From 2-12-FULL-65-11 sp049679965 (GTDB lineage: Bacteria; Acidobacteriota; Vicinamibacteria; Vicinamibacterales; CAVVIG01), in contig JBAUGX010000001.1 of assembly GCA_049679965.1 (NCBI GenBank), positions 1 to 8,520 of the forward strand: 8,520 nucleotides of DNA, read 5' to 3'. The notes below the pieces were generated by a model, which saw nothing but the letters and a program-made list of their open reading frames with translations, was not told the origin of the DNA and ran no database searches. Below, in pieces: positions 1 to 4,709 of this stretch; position 1 is the first letter of the stretch; each line of letters opens with the position of its first letter. The position numbers and the translations under genes were made by a program.

Positions 1-126
1 TCGTTGATATGGCTGTCTTCTGTCAAATGAGCAAACCCGTCCCGCCTCAGCGTCTTCGTGAGTTCTCCTATGAGCACGTTCGTTCCGTGCTCTTCGTTCT
101 TCAGGTCCGTCTGGTCGGCGACACCG
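1..126. repeat. Terminal direct repeat, left copy (identical to 8395-8520)
   Basis: The first 126 bases are identical to the last 126 bases of the window. The repeat holds the last five bases of an attC site (TCGTT), then the left end of IS-A with its subterminal inverted repeat and part of its noncoding region. This is either assembly overlap of a circular molecule or the edge of a second IS-A copy. The sequence alone cannot decide. Confidence 0.97.
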
Positions 127-308
127 CGTTCTAGCGACGGTTGACGCTGCTGATATCCGCGGGTTGGGTACCGCACAGACTGTGGTTCGTCGCGGAGCTG
201 CCTCGCTCTAGGCGCGGACGTGTCAGCGAGGCTGACGTCCATAACGACTTCGAGGATTCTCCACCTGCCCGCGATGCCGCCGACCTGACGGACCTGCTGC
301 GTGCGCGC
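6..308 (-). ncRNA. Noncoding region of IS-A, probable seekRNA (bridge RNA) source
   Basis: These 303 bases downstream of the transposase have no convincing gene. In IS1111 elements this region yields the guide RNA that selects the target. A block at 135-212 aligns almost without gaps to 4534-4611 of IS-B, about three quarters identical by eye, with shared words such as CGACGGTTGA, TTGGGTACC, CTGCCTCG and TCTAGG. A perfect 7-bp hairpin, GAGCACG/CGTGCTC with a 7-base loop, lies at 72-92. Exact RNA ends cannot be read from sequence. Confidence 0.5.
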
Positions 309-1421
309 CTACGCGGGTGGCGCCGGCACCTCCCGGGCGATCGCCCAGATGAAGCCCGTCAGCTCACGCGCGACGGCCGTCGCCACTTTGGGTTTTGCTT
401 TCCCGCGCGCCACCAACCGACGGAACCGTGACGTGAGCCGGAGCTGCGCTTTCCACGCAATGTCGCACACGGCTTTGGGGAGCGCCTCCTGGCGATAGAG
501 CATCTGCCGTCCGATGCGCGGAACCCCTTGATAGGCCCACGCCGCTTCCGCGAGTAGTCGTCGCGCGTGCGGGTTGCCCGCTTTCGTAATCGCGCCTCGT
601 CGCACGCTTGGTCCCGTCGAGTACTCCGATGGCACCAGGCCGAGGTACGCCATCAGATGACGCGGATGCTGGAAGCGCCGGAAGTCCCCGACCTCCGCCA
701 CGAGGCCGACGGCCGTGACAAACGAGACGCCGCGTAACGCTTGGAGTGCCTCGACGACCGGAGCCCACCGCCAGGTCGGGACGAGGTGGCGGAGTTGATC
801 GGTGAGCCGGTCGGTCCGGCGTTCCGTTTCATCGATGGTGTCGCGGTACTCCTGCAGGGCGATGTGCTGCGGGGCCAGCGGGAAACTGAGATCGGCGAGC
901 CAGCGTCGATACGGGAGCGTCCACCCGGCGCGCCCAGGATAGCGGCGTCCCTGCCGCAGGAGGAACGCCTTCAAGCGATGCTTCGCCTGGGTGCTCAGCC
1001 CGACCGCATCTTCGCGCGCGCGGACGAGGTCGCGGAGCGCTTCATCGTCGGCCGTCGGGATGTAGATCGCGGTGAGTTCCCCCGCGCGATGTAACCGGGC
1101 CAACGCCTGACTGTCGCGTCGATCGGTCTTGATCCGATCGCCACTCCGTTTGGGCATGCTCGACGGGTTCACGACCACGCAGTCTTCGCCCTGCGCCGTG
1201 AGGTAGCGATGGATCCCAAACCCGCACGGGCCCGCCTCGTACACGAAGTGCAGGCACCGCTCTGGGGCGCGCAAGGCGCGCACGCTCTTCGCGAGCGCCT
1301 CGAGGTCACCCGGGATCACGCCGTAGTGGCGCACCTCGCCCTGCCGGCCGTCCTCGGCCACCGAGATGTCGATTGATTCTTTGTGGACATCCATCCCCAC
1401 GAACATGCTACGTTTCGCCAT
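309..1421 (-). CDS. IS110/IS1111 family DEDD transposase (IS-A)
   Basis: This 370-residue protein has the usual length and layout of IS110-family transposases. The N-terminal RuvC-like DEDD domain shows D11 (in GMDVHK), E62 (in YEAGPCG), and D100 and D103 (in KTDRRD). The C-terminal Transposase_20 domain follows from about residue 220, with ALQALRGV and VPSEYSTG; Ser268 is the probable catalytic serine. The DEDD/serine pair recombines DNA guided by an RNA from the element's noncoding region, through a circular intermediate. The ATG start is set by a GGAGG box (1428-1432) six bases upstream. That box lies partly in a 10-bp inverted repeat with 1492-1501. The reading frame is intact, so the element may be active. 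It resembles the IS-B transposase closely, with roughly half or more of positions identical by eye, but is clearly a different element. Confidence 0.95.
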   Translation of the reverse strand: MAKRSMFVGMDVHKESIDISVAEDGRQGEVRHYGVIPGDLEALAKSVRALRAPERCLHFVYEAGPCGFGIHRYLTAQGEDCVVVNPSSMPKRSGDRIKTDRRDSQALARLHRAGELTAIYIPTADDEALRDLVRAREDAVGLSTQAKHRLKAFLLRQGRRYPGRAGWTLPYRRWLADLSFPLAPQHIALQEYRDTIDETERRTDRLTDQLRHLVPTWRWAPVVEALQALRGVSFVTAVGLVAEVGDFRRFQHPRHLMAYLGLVPSEYSTGPSVRRGAITKAGNPHARRLLAEAAWAYQGVPRIGRQMLYRQEALPKAVCDIAWKAQLRLTSRFRRLVARGKAKPKVATAVARELTGFIWAIAREVPAPPA

Positions 1422-1501
1422 GACCTGCCTCCTTTGTTTGTGGCTCTGCGCGACGCCTTCGCCGGATTCGCGTAATCCACGATAACAACGTGAGGCAGGT
1501 C
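1422..1501 (-). promoter_or_regulatory. Inverted repeat masking the IS-A transposase ribosome-binding site
   Basis: GACCTGCCTC at 1422-1431 and GAGGCAGGTC at 1492-1501 are perfect 10-bp inverted repeats. On the minus-strand transcript the downstream arm lies directly before the ATG and covers four of five bases of the GGAGG box. A transcript entering from outside would carry both arms and could fold to block ribosome access. A transcript starting inside the 60-base loop would lack the upstream arm. IS-B has the same arrangement with different sequence. Confidence 0.55.
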
Positions 1502-1571
1502 TCTCGATTTACGATCTGACAGCCATACTGTCTAGACAGCTGGAACGATCAACGATTCAGGTACCAACAAT

Positions 1572-1784
1572 CTAAAGATCCTCTGGCGTGAGGCCGGTCC
1601 GTTTTGCGATGCGGGCCATCATCTTCGGCCCAACTTCTTCATCGTCATGGAAGGCAAATACCACATCGGGCCAATTGGGGCGGGACAACGTGCGGTGGGA
1701 GCCCGACTGGCGCTTTATCGTCCAACCAATCTTTAGCAGAGCTCCCAGTAATCGGCGGGCCTTCGCAGAGGGCCAGTTGCTCAA
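1572..1784 (-). CDS. hicA: HicA family mRNA interferase toxin
   Basis: This 70-residue protein fits the HicA family, small dsRBD-like ribonucleases that cleave mRNA. It has the typical KARRLLGALLKIGW helix, then QSGSHRTLSRP with the catalytic His at residue 30 in the GSH motif, then a VVFAFHDDEEVGP strand and a C-terminal helix ending LTPEDL. The start is a TTG whose bases overlap the TGA stop of hicB (TTGA), so translation is probably coupled to the antitoxin. The antitoxin-first order is one of the known hic arrangements. The pair fills one cassette, reversed relative to attC. Toxin-antitoxin cassettes are common in large integron arrays and are thought to stabilise them. Confidence 0.88.
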   Translation of the reverse strand: MSNWPSAKARRLLGALLKIGWTIKRQSGSHRTLSRPNWPDVVFAFHDDEEVGPKMMARIAKRTGLTPEDL

Positions 1785-1987
1785 GCGGCTTGGAACGTCA
1801 CGTTCAGAAATTCGGCGGGTGCTTCACGGTGTTCGAGGCGCTCCGCGATCACTCGAAGGGCCAAGGCCTGGACCTTGGCGACAGCCTCGTCCCGGTCGGC
1901 GCCGTAACACATTACGCCAACCAGGTTCGGCACCTCGGCTAGCCACCGGCCGTCATCTTCCCGTTCAAGCTCAATCGAAAAAGTCAC
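1781..1987 (-). CDS. hicB: HicB family antitoxin (short form)
   Basis: This is a HicB-like antitoxin with the partial RNase H fold. TFSIELEREDDGRWLAEVP is the usual first strand pair, followed by GADRDEAVAKVQALALRVIAE as the helix. I chose the GTG at 1987, giving 68 residues. The open frame extends to a TTG at 2023, but those extra codons are mostly attC core and the bases after it. No separate helix-turn-helix or ribbon-helix-helix tail is visible, so this short form may bind DNA weakly or not at all. There is no clear Shine-Dalgarno sequence before the GTG, and a promoter-like -10 box ends only six bases upstream, so the mRNA may be leaderless. It overlaps hicA by four bases and is expected to bind and neutralise it. 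Confidence 0.85.
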   Translation of the reverse strand: MTFSIELEREDDGRWLAEVPNLVGVMCYGADRDEAVAKVQALALRVIAERLEHREAPAEFLNVTFQAA

Positions 1988-2023
1988 GCGGGTACTGTAA
2001 CATCCGGGCCAGCTGTCTAACAA
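1988..2023 (-). promoter_or_regulatory. Candidate hicBA promoter formed partly by attC
   Basis: On the minus strand, TTGTTA (2018-2023) and TACAGT (1994-1999) are 18 bases apart, resembling -35 and -10 boxes. The -35-like box is part of the 5' core of attC A read backwards. Transcription would start at about 1987, the GTG of hicB. This is inference from spacing and sequence only. Confidence 0.35.
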
Positions 2024-2090
2024 GGCGCTGCAGCCGACGGCGTTGCGTGTGGCGAGGAGAAACGCCGCGGCTGAGCGCCGGGCGTTAGCC
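2015..2090 (+). other. attC site A (after the hicBA cassette)
   Basis: The cores are GTCTAAC (2015-2021) and GTTAGCC (2084-2090), 76 bp in total. The arms GGCGCTGCAGCCG and CGGCTGAGCGCC pair with one extra base, as in attC sites folded as single strands. With site C it forms a shorter subtype (GCAGCCGACGGCG) distinct from the other sites here. Confidence 0.9.
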
Positions 2091-2133
2091 GGACACTGGA
2101 TCTGTCGACGCCTTGAGGAATCGGAGGATTCTG

Positions 2134-2583
2134 ATGAAGCGATGGGTCTTGCTTATCCTGCTCAACCTTGCCGTTGCGTGCGCTTCAGCCCCGCCTACGC
2201 CCTTGGCGACGCTTCCTCCACGACCTGCCACAACCGACGTCGTCGACATTCGCGGCATCTGGCTCGATACGCGATTGGAGCCGACGGGAGCGGCGGCGCG
2301 CGGTCTTGACGTCAGTCAAATCGTGACGCCGCGAAAGACTCGGAACGTGGCTCCCGTCTATCCAGACCAAGCCGTGAATGCCAGAATTACGGGAACCATC
2401 GTGGTGGAATGCGTCATTGACCTAACGGGCGAGGCGAAGGACTGCGTGGCGATCAGCGGACCTCCGCAACTTCGAAACGCCGCCTTGGACGCAGTGAGTG
2501 GTTGGCGGTGGCAGCCTCTCACGGTGAGTGGCATTCCGAAGCGAGCGTTGGTACACCTCAATGTCGACTTCAGGCTGGGCTGA
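2134..2583 (+). CDS. Lipoprotein with TonB C-terminal-like domain
   Basis: The 149-residue protein starts at ATG 2134, set by a GGAGG box (2123-2127) six bases upstream; earlier in-frame codons are not needed. A lipoprotein signal ends at Cys16 (LAVAC). A proline-rich linker, PPTPLATLPPRP, follows. From about residue 70 comes a TonB-C fold: APVYPDQAVNARITGTIVVE, then ALDAVSGWRWQPLTVSGIPKRA, then the final strand VHLNVDFRL. Canonical TonB has an N-terminal transmembrane anchor and contacts ExbB/ExbD; this one has a lipid anchor and no long spacer, so it is unlikely to energise transport. Standalone TonB-C domains are common and often unassigned. It is the only gene of its cassette and reads in the usual cassette direction. 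Domain assignment is fairly sure, function unknown. Confidence 0.85.
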   Translation: MKRWVLLILLNLAVACASAPPTPLATLPPRPATTDVVDIRGIWLDTRLEPTGAAARGLDVSQIVTPRKTRNVAPVYPDQAVNARITGTIVVECVIDLTGEAKDCVAISGPPQLRNAALDAVSGWRWQPLTVSGIPKRALVHLNVDFRLG

Positions 2584-2713
2584 TGGGGACCACGGGATAC
2601 GTGAGAGTGCCGTCACTGCGAGCGATCTCGCGCGCGTTCGTTGCGAACTCAGGGGCGACTTTCTGGGCTGGAGCGTCCATCGTCGAGTCTCGTTTATTTG
2701 CTGGCAAATGGTT

Positions 2714-2797
2714 GGCTAACATCGGCTTGGAGCCGTCGCGGCTTCTGTCTCGTGCGATCATGTCACCGTGCCGCGCGGCTCAAGCCGCGCGTTAGCC
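2714..2797 (+). other. attC site B (after the TonB-C lipoprotein cassette)
   Basis: The cores are GGCTAAC (2714-2720) and GTTAGCC (2791-2797), 84 bp. The arms CGGCTTGGAGCCGTCGCG and CGCGCGGCTCAAGCCG pair with one unpaired base. The 130 bases between the gene stop and this site hold nothing I recognise. Confidence 0.9.
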
Positions 2798-2822
2798 GGA
2801 ATTGAAACGACCTTTCAGCTGA

Positions 2823-3110
2823 TCACGCGGCAGACAACTTGGCGACACGGAGCTTCTTGCGGCGTCGTTCCACGTGCCAGAGGTCGTGTTGAATCTGCTG
2901 GTTCATCCAACTCTCGGCCGACGTGCCGAAGGCGAGGGACAACCGCACGGCCATCTCGGGGCTGATCCCGGCACGACCGTTCAAGATGCCCGACAGGGTC
3001 TTGCGGCTTACCCCGAGCGACCGAGCGGCGTCGGTGACGGTCAGGTCAAGCGGCTTCAGACAGAGTTCTCGGAGAATCTCACCAGGGTGCGGCGGGTTGT
3101 GCATCTTCAT
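2823..3110 (-). CDS. higA: HigA family antitoxin (XRE-type HTH)
   Basis: The 95-residue protein begins MKMHNPPHPGEILRE, the hallmark opening of HigA/VapI antitoxins. A helix-turn-helix follows at about residues 25-65 (TVTDAARSLGVSRKTLSGIL, then GISPEMAVRLSLAFGTSAESWM). It should bind HigB and repress the higBA promoter. The ATG at 3110 follows the higB stop by nine bases, and a GAGG box overlapping that stop codon lies seven bases upstream, implying translational coupling. The basic tail KKLRVAKL is ordinary for the family. The stop falls 25 bases from the attC B edge, so the operon fills a reversed cassette. Confidence 0.93.
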   Translation of the reverse strand: MKMHNPPHPGEILRELCLKPLDLTVTDAARSLGVSRKTLSGILNGRAGISPEMAVRLSLAFGTSAESWMNQQIQHDLWHVERRRKKLRVAKLSAA

Positions 3111-3119
3111 CGGTCAACC

Positions 3120-3401
3120 TCAGTGGTAGTCTTCGTAATCCACGTACTCGGCATCCTTGCCGCCAAACCTGAACGTCACACGCCAATTGCCGCTGACTTT
3201 GACCGCCCAGGTGCCTTTTCGAGCACCTTGAAGTTCATGGAGGCTCAGGCCAGGCAAATTCATATCCTTGGGGTTCGTCGCCGCGTTGAGGGCGCCCAGA
3301 ATCAAACGCAAGCGATCCTCATGCTTGGCTTGAATGCCGCGTTTAGTGCCGGCGGCGAAGAACTGTTCCACCCCCTTATGCCGAAATCCCTTGATCGCCA
3401 C
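3120..3401 (-). CDS. higB: HigB family toxin (RelE/ParE superfamily)
   Basis: The 93-residue protein matches HigB toxins, ribosome-dependent mRNA endonucleases of the RelE/ParE fold. IKGFRHKGVEQFF is the typical N-terminus, followed by LRLILGALNAATNPKDM, then LHELQGARKGTWAVKVSGNW, and the closing RVTFRF with DAEYVDYEDYH. Toxin-first order is normal for hig. The start is GTG at 3401 with no clear Shine-Dalgarno sequence. A -10-like TACACT box ends seven bases before it, so the transcript may be leaderless. The pair sits reversed in its cassette and would need its own promoter. Confidence 0.93.
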   Translation of the reverse strand: MAIKGFRHKGVEQFFAAGTKRGIQAKHEDRLRLILGALNAATNPKDMNLPGLSLHELQGARKGTWAVKVSGNWRVTFRFGGKDAEYVDYEDYH

Positions 3402-3437
3402 TGGAATGAGTGTAACGTATGCGGTTACAGATCACAA
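3402..3437 (-). promoter_or_regulatory. Candidate higBA promoter
   Basis: On the minus strand, TTGTGA (3432-3437) and TACACT (3409-3414) are 17 bases apart. The predicted start lies within a base or two of the GTG of higB. The -10 context GTTACACT resembles GTTACAGT before hicB. This is inference from spacing only. Confidence 0.4.
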
Positions 3438-3440
3438 TCC

Positions 3441-3515
3441 GGCTAACCACCGCTTGCAGCCGACGGCGGCCGGCGCGATCATGAGGCCGCCGCGGCTGAA
3501 GCGGCAACGTTCGGC
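3441..3515 (+). other. attC site C (after the higBA cassette)
   Basis: The cores are GGCTAAC (3441-3447) and GTTCGGC (3509-3515); the second has C where a purine is usual. Total 75 bp. The arms CGCTTGCAGCCGACGGCGG and CCGCCGCGGCTGAAGCGG pair well. It belongs to the same short subtype as site A. Confidence 0.87.
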
Positions 3516-3531
3516 CGACGATCGACAAATG

Positions 3532-3573
3532 CAAAAAAGAAAAAGGCCGAGCCGCGAAAGCGGAAACGGCCTT
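3532..3573 (-). terminator. Intrinsic terminator downstream of the minus-strand secreted-protein gene
   Basis: Read on the minus strand, AAGGCCG (3567-3573) pairs with CGGCCTT (3543-3549). An inner CCGC/GCGG hairpin with a TTTC loop lies inside, and a T-rich tract covering 3532-3542 follows. It lies 24 bases past the stop codon at 3597. It is a textbook Rho-independent terminator. Confidence 0.85.
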
Positions 3574-3596
3574 GAGCCTGCCCAGACCGGGCCGGA

Positions 3597-3845
3597 CTAT
3601 GGGAAGCGGTACGTGACCTCCCCGCCTAACTTCGCTGGCACCCACATGCCATTGATTCTGACCACCAACTGACCCACGGGTGTCTGGCCTTCCTTGGCTG
3701 AAATACTGAAGCCGACGTCAGGCCCGGACAGGACGATATGGGGATCGATGCGCTGTGGCCTTACCTGAGCCGATACCCATGTCCCGGCAACACCCACGAG
3801 GATTCCAAGGCAGAGCAGCAGGACCATTCGCGCTCGGCTGGACAT
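3597..3845 (-). CDS. Small secreted hypothetical protein
   Basis: I chose ATG 3845 because a strong GGAGG box (3851-3855) lies five bases upstream; the open frame runs further but those codons lie in repeat DNA. The 82-residue product has a clear signal peptide: MSSRARM, a hydrophobic core (VLLLCLGILVGVAG), and a VSA cleavage motif near residue 26. The mature part is about 55 residues, with VRINGMWVPAKLGGEVTYRF predicted as beta strands. I do not recognise a family. The gene is reversed in its cassette and ends at its own intrinsic terminator, so it is a self-contained transcription unit that does not read into the higBA cassette. Export is well supported; role unknown. Confidence 0.75.
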   Translation of the reverse strand: MSSRARMVLLLCLGILVGVAGTWVSAQVRPQRIDPHIVLSGPDVGFSISAKEGQTPVGQLVVRINGMWVPAKLGGEVTYRFP

Positions 3846-3869
3846 ACATTCCTCCACACCATCAGACGC

Positions 3870-3932
3870 CGCGTTAACCGAGTTGGGGCTATCTGGCCGA
3901 TAGCTTACACTTCTCGTGGGTTTGTTAGCGCG
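3870..3932. other. Degenerate attC-like inverted repeat (site D)
   Basis: CGCGTTAAC (3870-3878) and GTTAGCGCG (3924-3932) are near-inverted repeats. CGAG/CTCG and a perfect GCTATC/GATAGC hairpin (3888-3904) lie between them. The shape is attC-like and it lies where a cassette boundary is expected, between two divergent genes. The core motifs fit the consensus poorly and the arms need a large asymmetric bulge. It may be a decayed attC that fused two cassettes. Confidence 0.35.
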
Positions 3933-3976
3933 CCAATTACCAAACGGAATTGGCCACAATCTGACGTCCGTCCTAA

Positions 3977-4201
3977 ATGGCGCGCCTTATTTTCGCGCTC
4001 ATCTTCGCGGCGATTGTAGCCGCAGCTCTCGGGGAGGGTTTCTATCGGTCCCTCAAGAGCGGCGTGATTTCAAACCGGTACGGTACTTCACGCCGCGATC
4101 GCGAACAGTGGGGCTATTGGACCGGAATGAGCGCTATGGCATTCGGCTGTGTCGTGCTGGTGTCGGGCATCCTTCTGCTGGTAATCATTTGGGCCTGGTG
4201 A
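3977..4201 (+). CDS. Small two-helix membrane protein
   Basis: The 74-residue product has a hydrophobic segment at residues 3-19 (RLIFALIFAAIVAAALG), a charged loop (NRYGTSRRDREQW), and a second helix at about 50-73 (MSAMAFGCVVLVSGILLLVI, then IWAW). I do not recognise a family. No clear Shine-Dalgarno sequence precedes the ATG at 3977, so translation may be weak or the start wrong. It lies in the usual cassette direction, with attC E 108 bases beyond its stop. Small membrane proteins without homologues are frequent cassette cargo. The membrane pattern is clear; that it is expressed is inference. Confidence 0.6.
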   Translation: MARLIFALIFAAIVAAALGEGFYRSLKSGVISNRYGTSRRDREQWGYWTGMSAMAFGCVVLVSGILLLVIIWAW

Positions 4202-4309
4202 GACACCGCCCGATGTCGCCTTACGGCTCGGTGGAGTTGCGGTCTGCCAATTGCCGGCTTGGTGCCAAATTCAGGGAACAATCCGAACAGTGCTCAAATA
4301 CAACCAGCG

Positions 4310-4389
4310 GCCGAACATCGAAATGGAGCCGACGCTTCTCACGGTCTGTGCGATCATGTCGCTGCGGCGCGCGGCTCATTTCGGGCGTT
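4310..4389 (+). other. attC site E, split by IS-B
   Basis: The 5' core is GCCGAAC (4310-4316) and the arms ATGGAGCCGACGC / GCGCGCGGCTCAT pair. The 3' core begins GTT at 4387-4389 and is cut by IS-B; its remainder TAGAC is at 5938-5942. Sharing one T, the rejoined core is GTTAGAC. It is nearly the same as site G over its length. Confidence 0.85.
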
Positions 4390-4709
4390 GATATGACTTC
4401 GGAAGTCAAGTAGGTGAAGGCGGAGGAAGACACCTCTGGCGTCGTCGCGTATCAGCGCTCTTTTCGTTCCTCTCTTCTCTTCCCTGCACGCTTCGAAACA
4501 CTCGGGTCAGCGCCGAGATGGAGCCAGTCACACCGACGGTTGATCCTGCTGAGATCCGTGGATTGGGTACCACCTGACTGGGAACCGTCAACGCGCCTGC
4601 CTCGATCTAGGGACGAGGATCGGCCGGAGCCGCCTCTTAACGTCGACGAGGGTTGCGCGGCATACCGGGGCCGCACCCCGACGCCGACCCGAGACCGGGT
4701 GGACGACGC
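4390..4709 (-). ncRNA. Noncoding region of IS-B, probable seekRNA (bridge RNA) source
   Basis: This 320-base gene-free region follows the transposase stop. Its block 4534-4611 aligns with 135-212 of IS-A. A small hairpin at 4501-4517 (CTCGG/CCGAG) presents the loop GTCAGCG. The stretch 4505-4525 resembles the complement of the attC target around the insertion point (GGTC, GCC, GA and TGG/TGAGCC words in the same order). RNA ends are not determinable here. Confidence 0.5.

Larger units (their letters stand above)
6..1532 (-). mobile_element. IS-A: IS1111-type (IS110 family) insertion sequence in an attC site
   Basis: The element is about 1527 bp with one transposase gene on the minus strand. 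Perfect 10-bp subterminal inverted repeats lie at 8-17 (TATGGCTGTC) and 1518-1527 (GACAGCCATA), with a few non-repeated bases outside each. Subterminal repeats and a long noncoding region downstream of the transposase (6-308) are marks of the IS1111 group; IS110-type elements have the long region upstream. The flanks are CGTT on the left and TAGAC on the right, which together rebuild a GTTAGAC attC core. No target duplication is seen beyond one ambiguous T. The ends match IS-B (GATATG at the left, CATACTGTC at the right), so both edges are well supported, give or take one base. Confidence 0.88.

Noticed and set aside
364..768. Long arginine-, glycine- and serine-rich frames overlapping the two transposase genes on either strand (for example 364-768, 741-1094, 5055-5492, 5440-5856).
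   Set aside because: They are shadows of GC-rich transposase codons: no start signals, low-complexity composition, and both transposases are intact on their own frame.
1988..2023. TTG at 2023 as the start of hicB, adding twelve residues.
   Set aside because: Those codons lie in the attC core and the DNA just after it, with no ribosome-binding site, and the conserved HicB strand begins right after the GTG at 1987.
2570..2761. Minus-strand 63-codon frame after the TonB-C lipoprotein gene.
   Set aside because: It starts inside attC B, has no ribosome-binding site and shows no recognisable motif.
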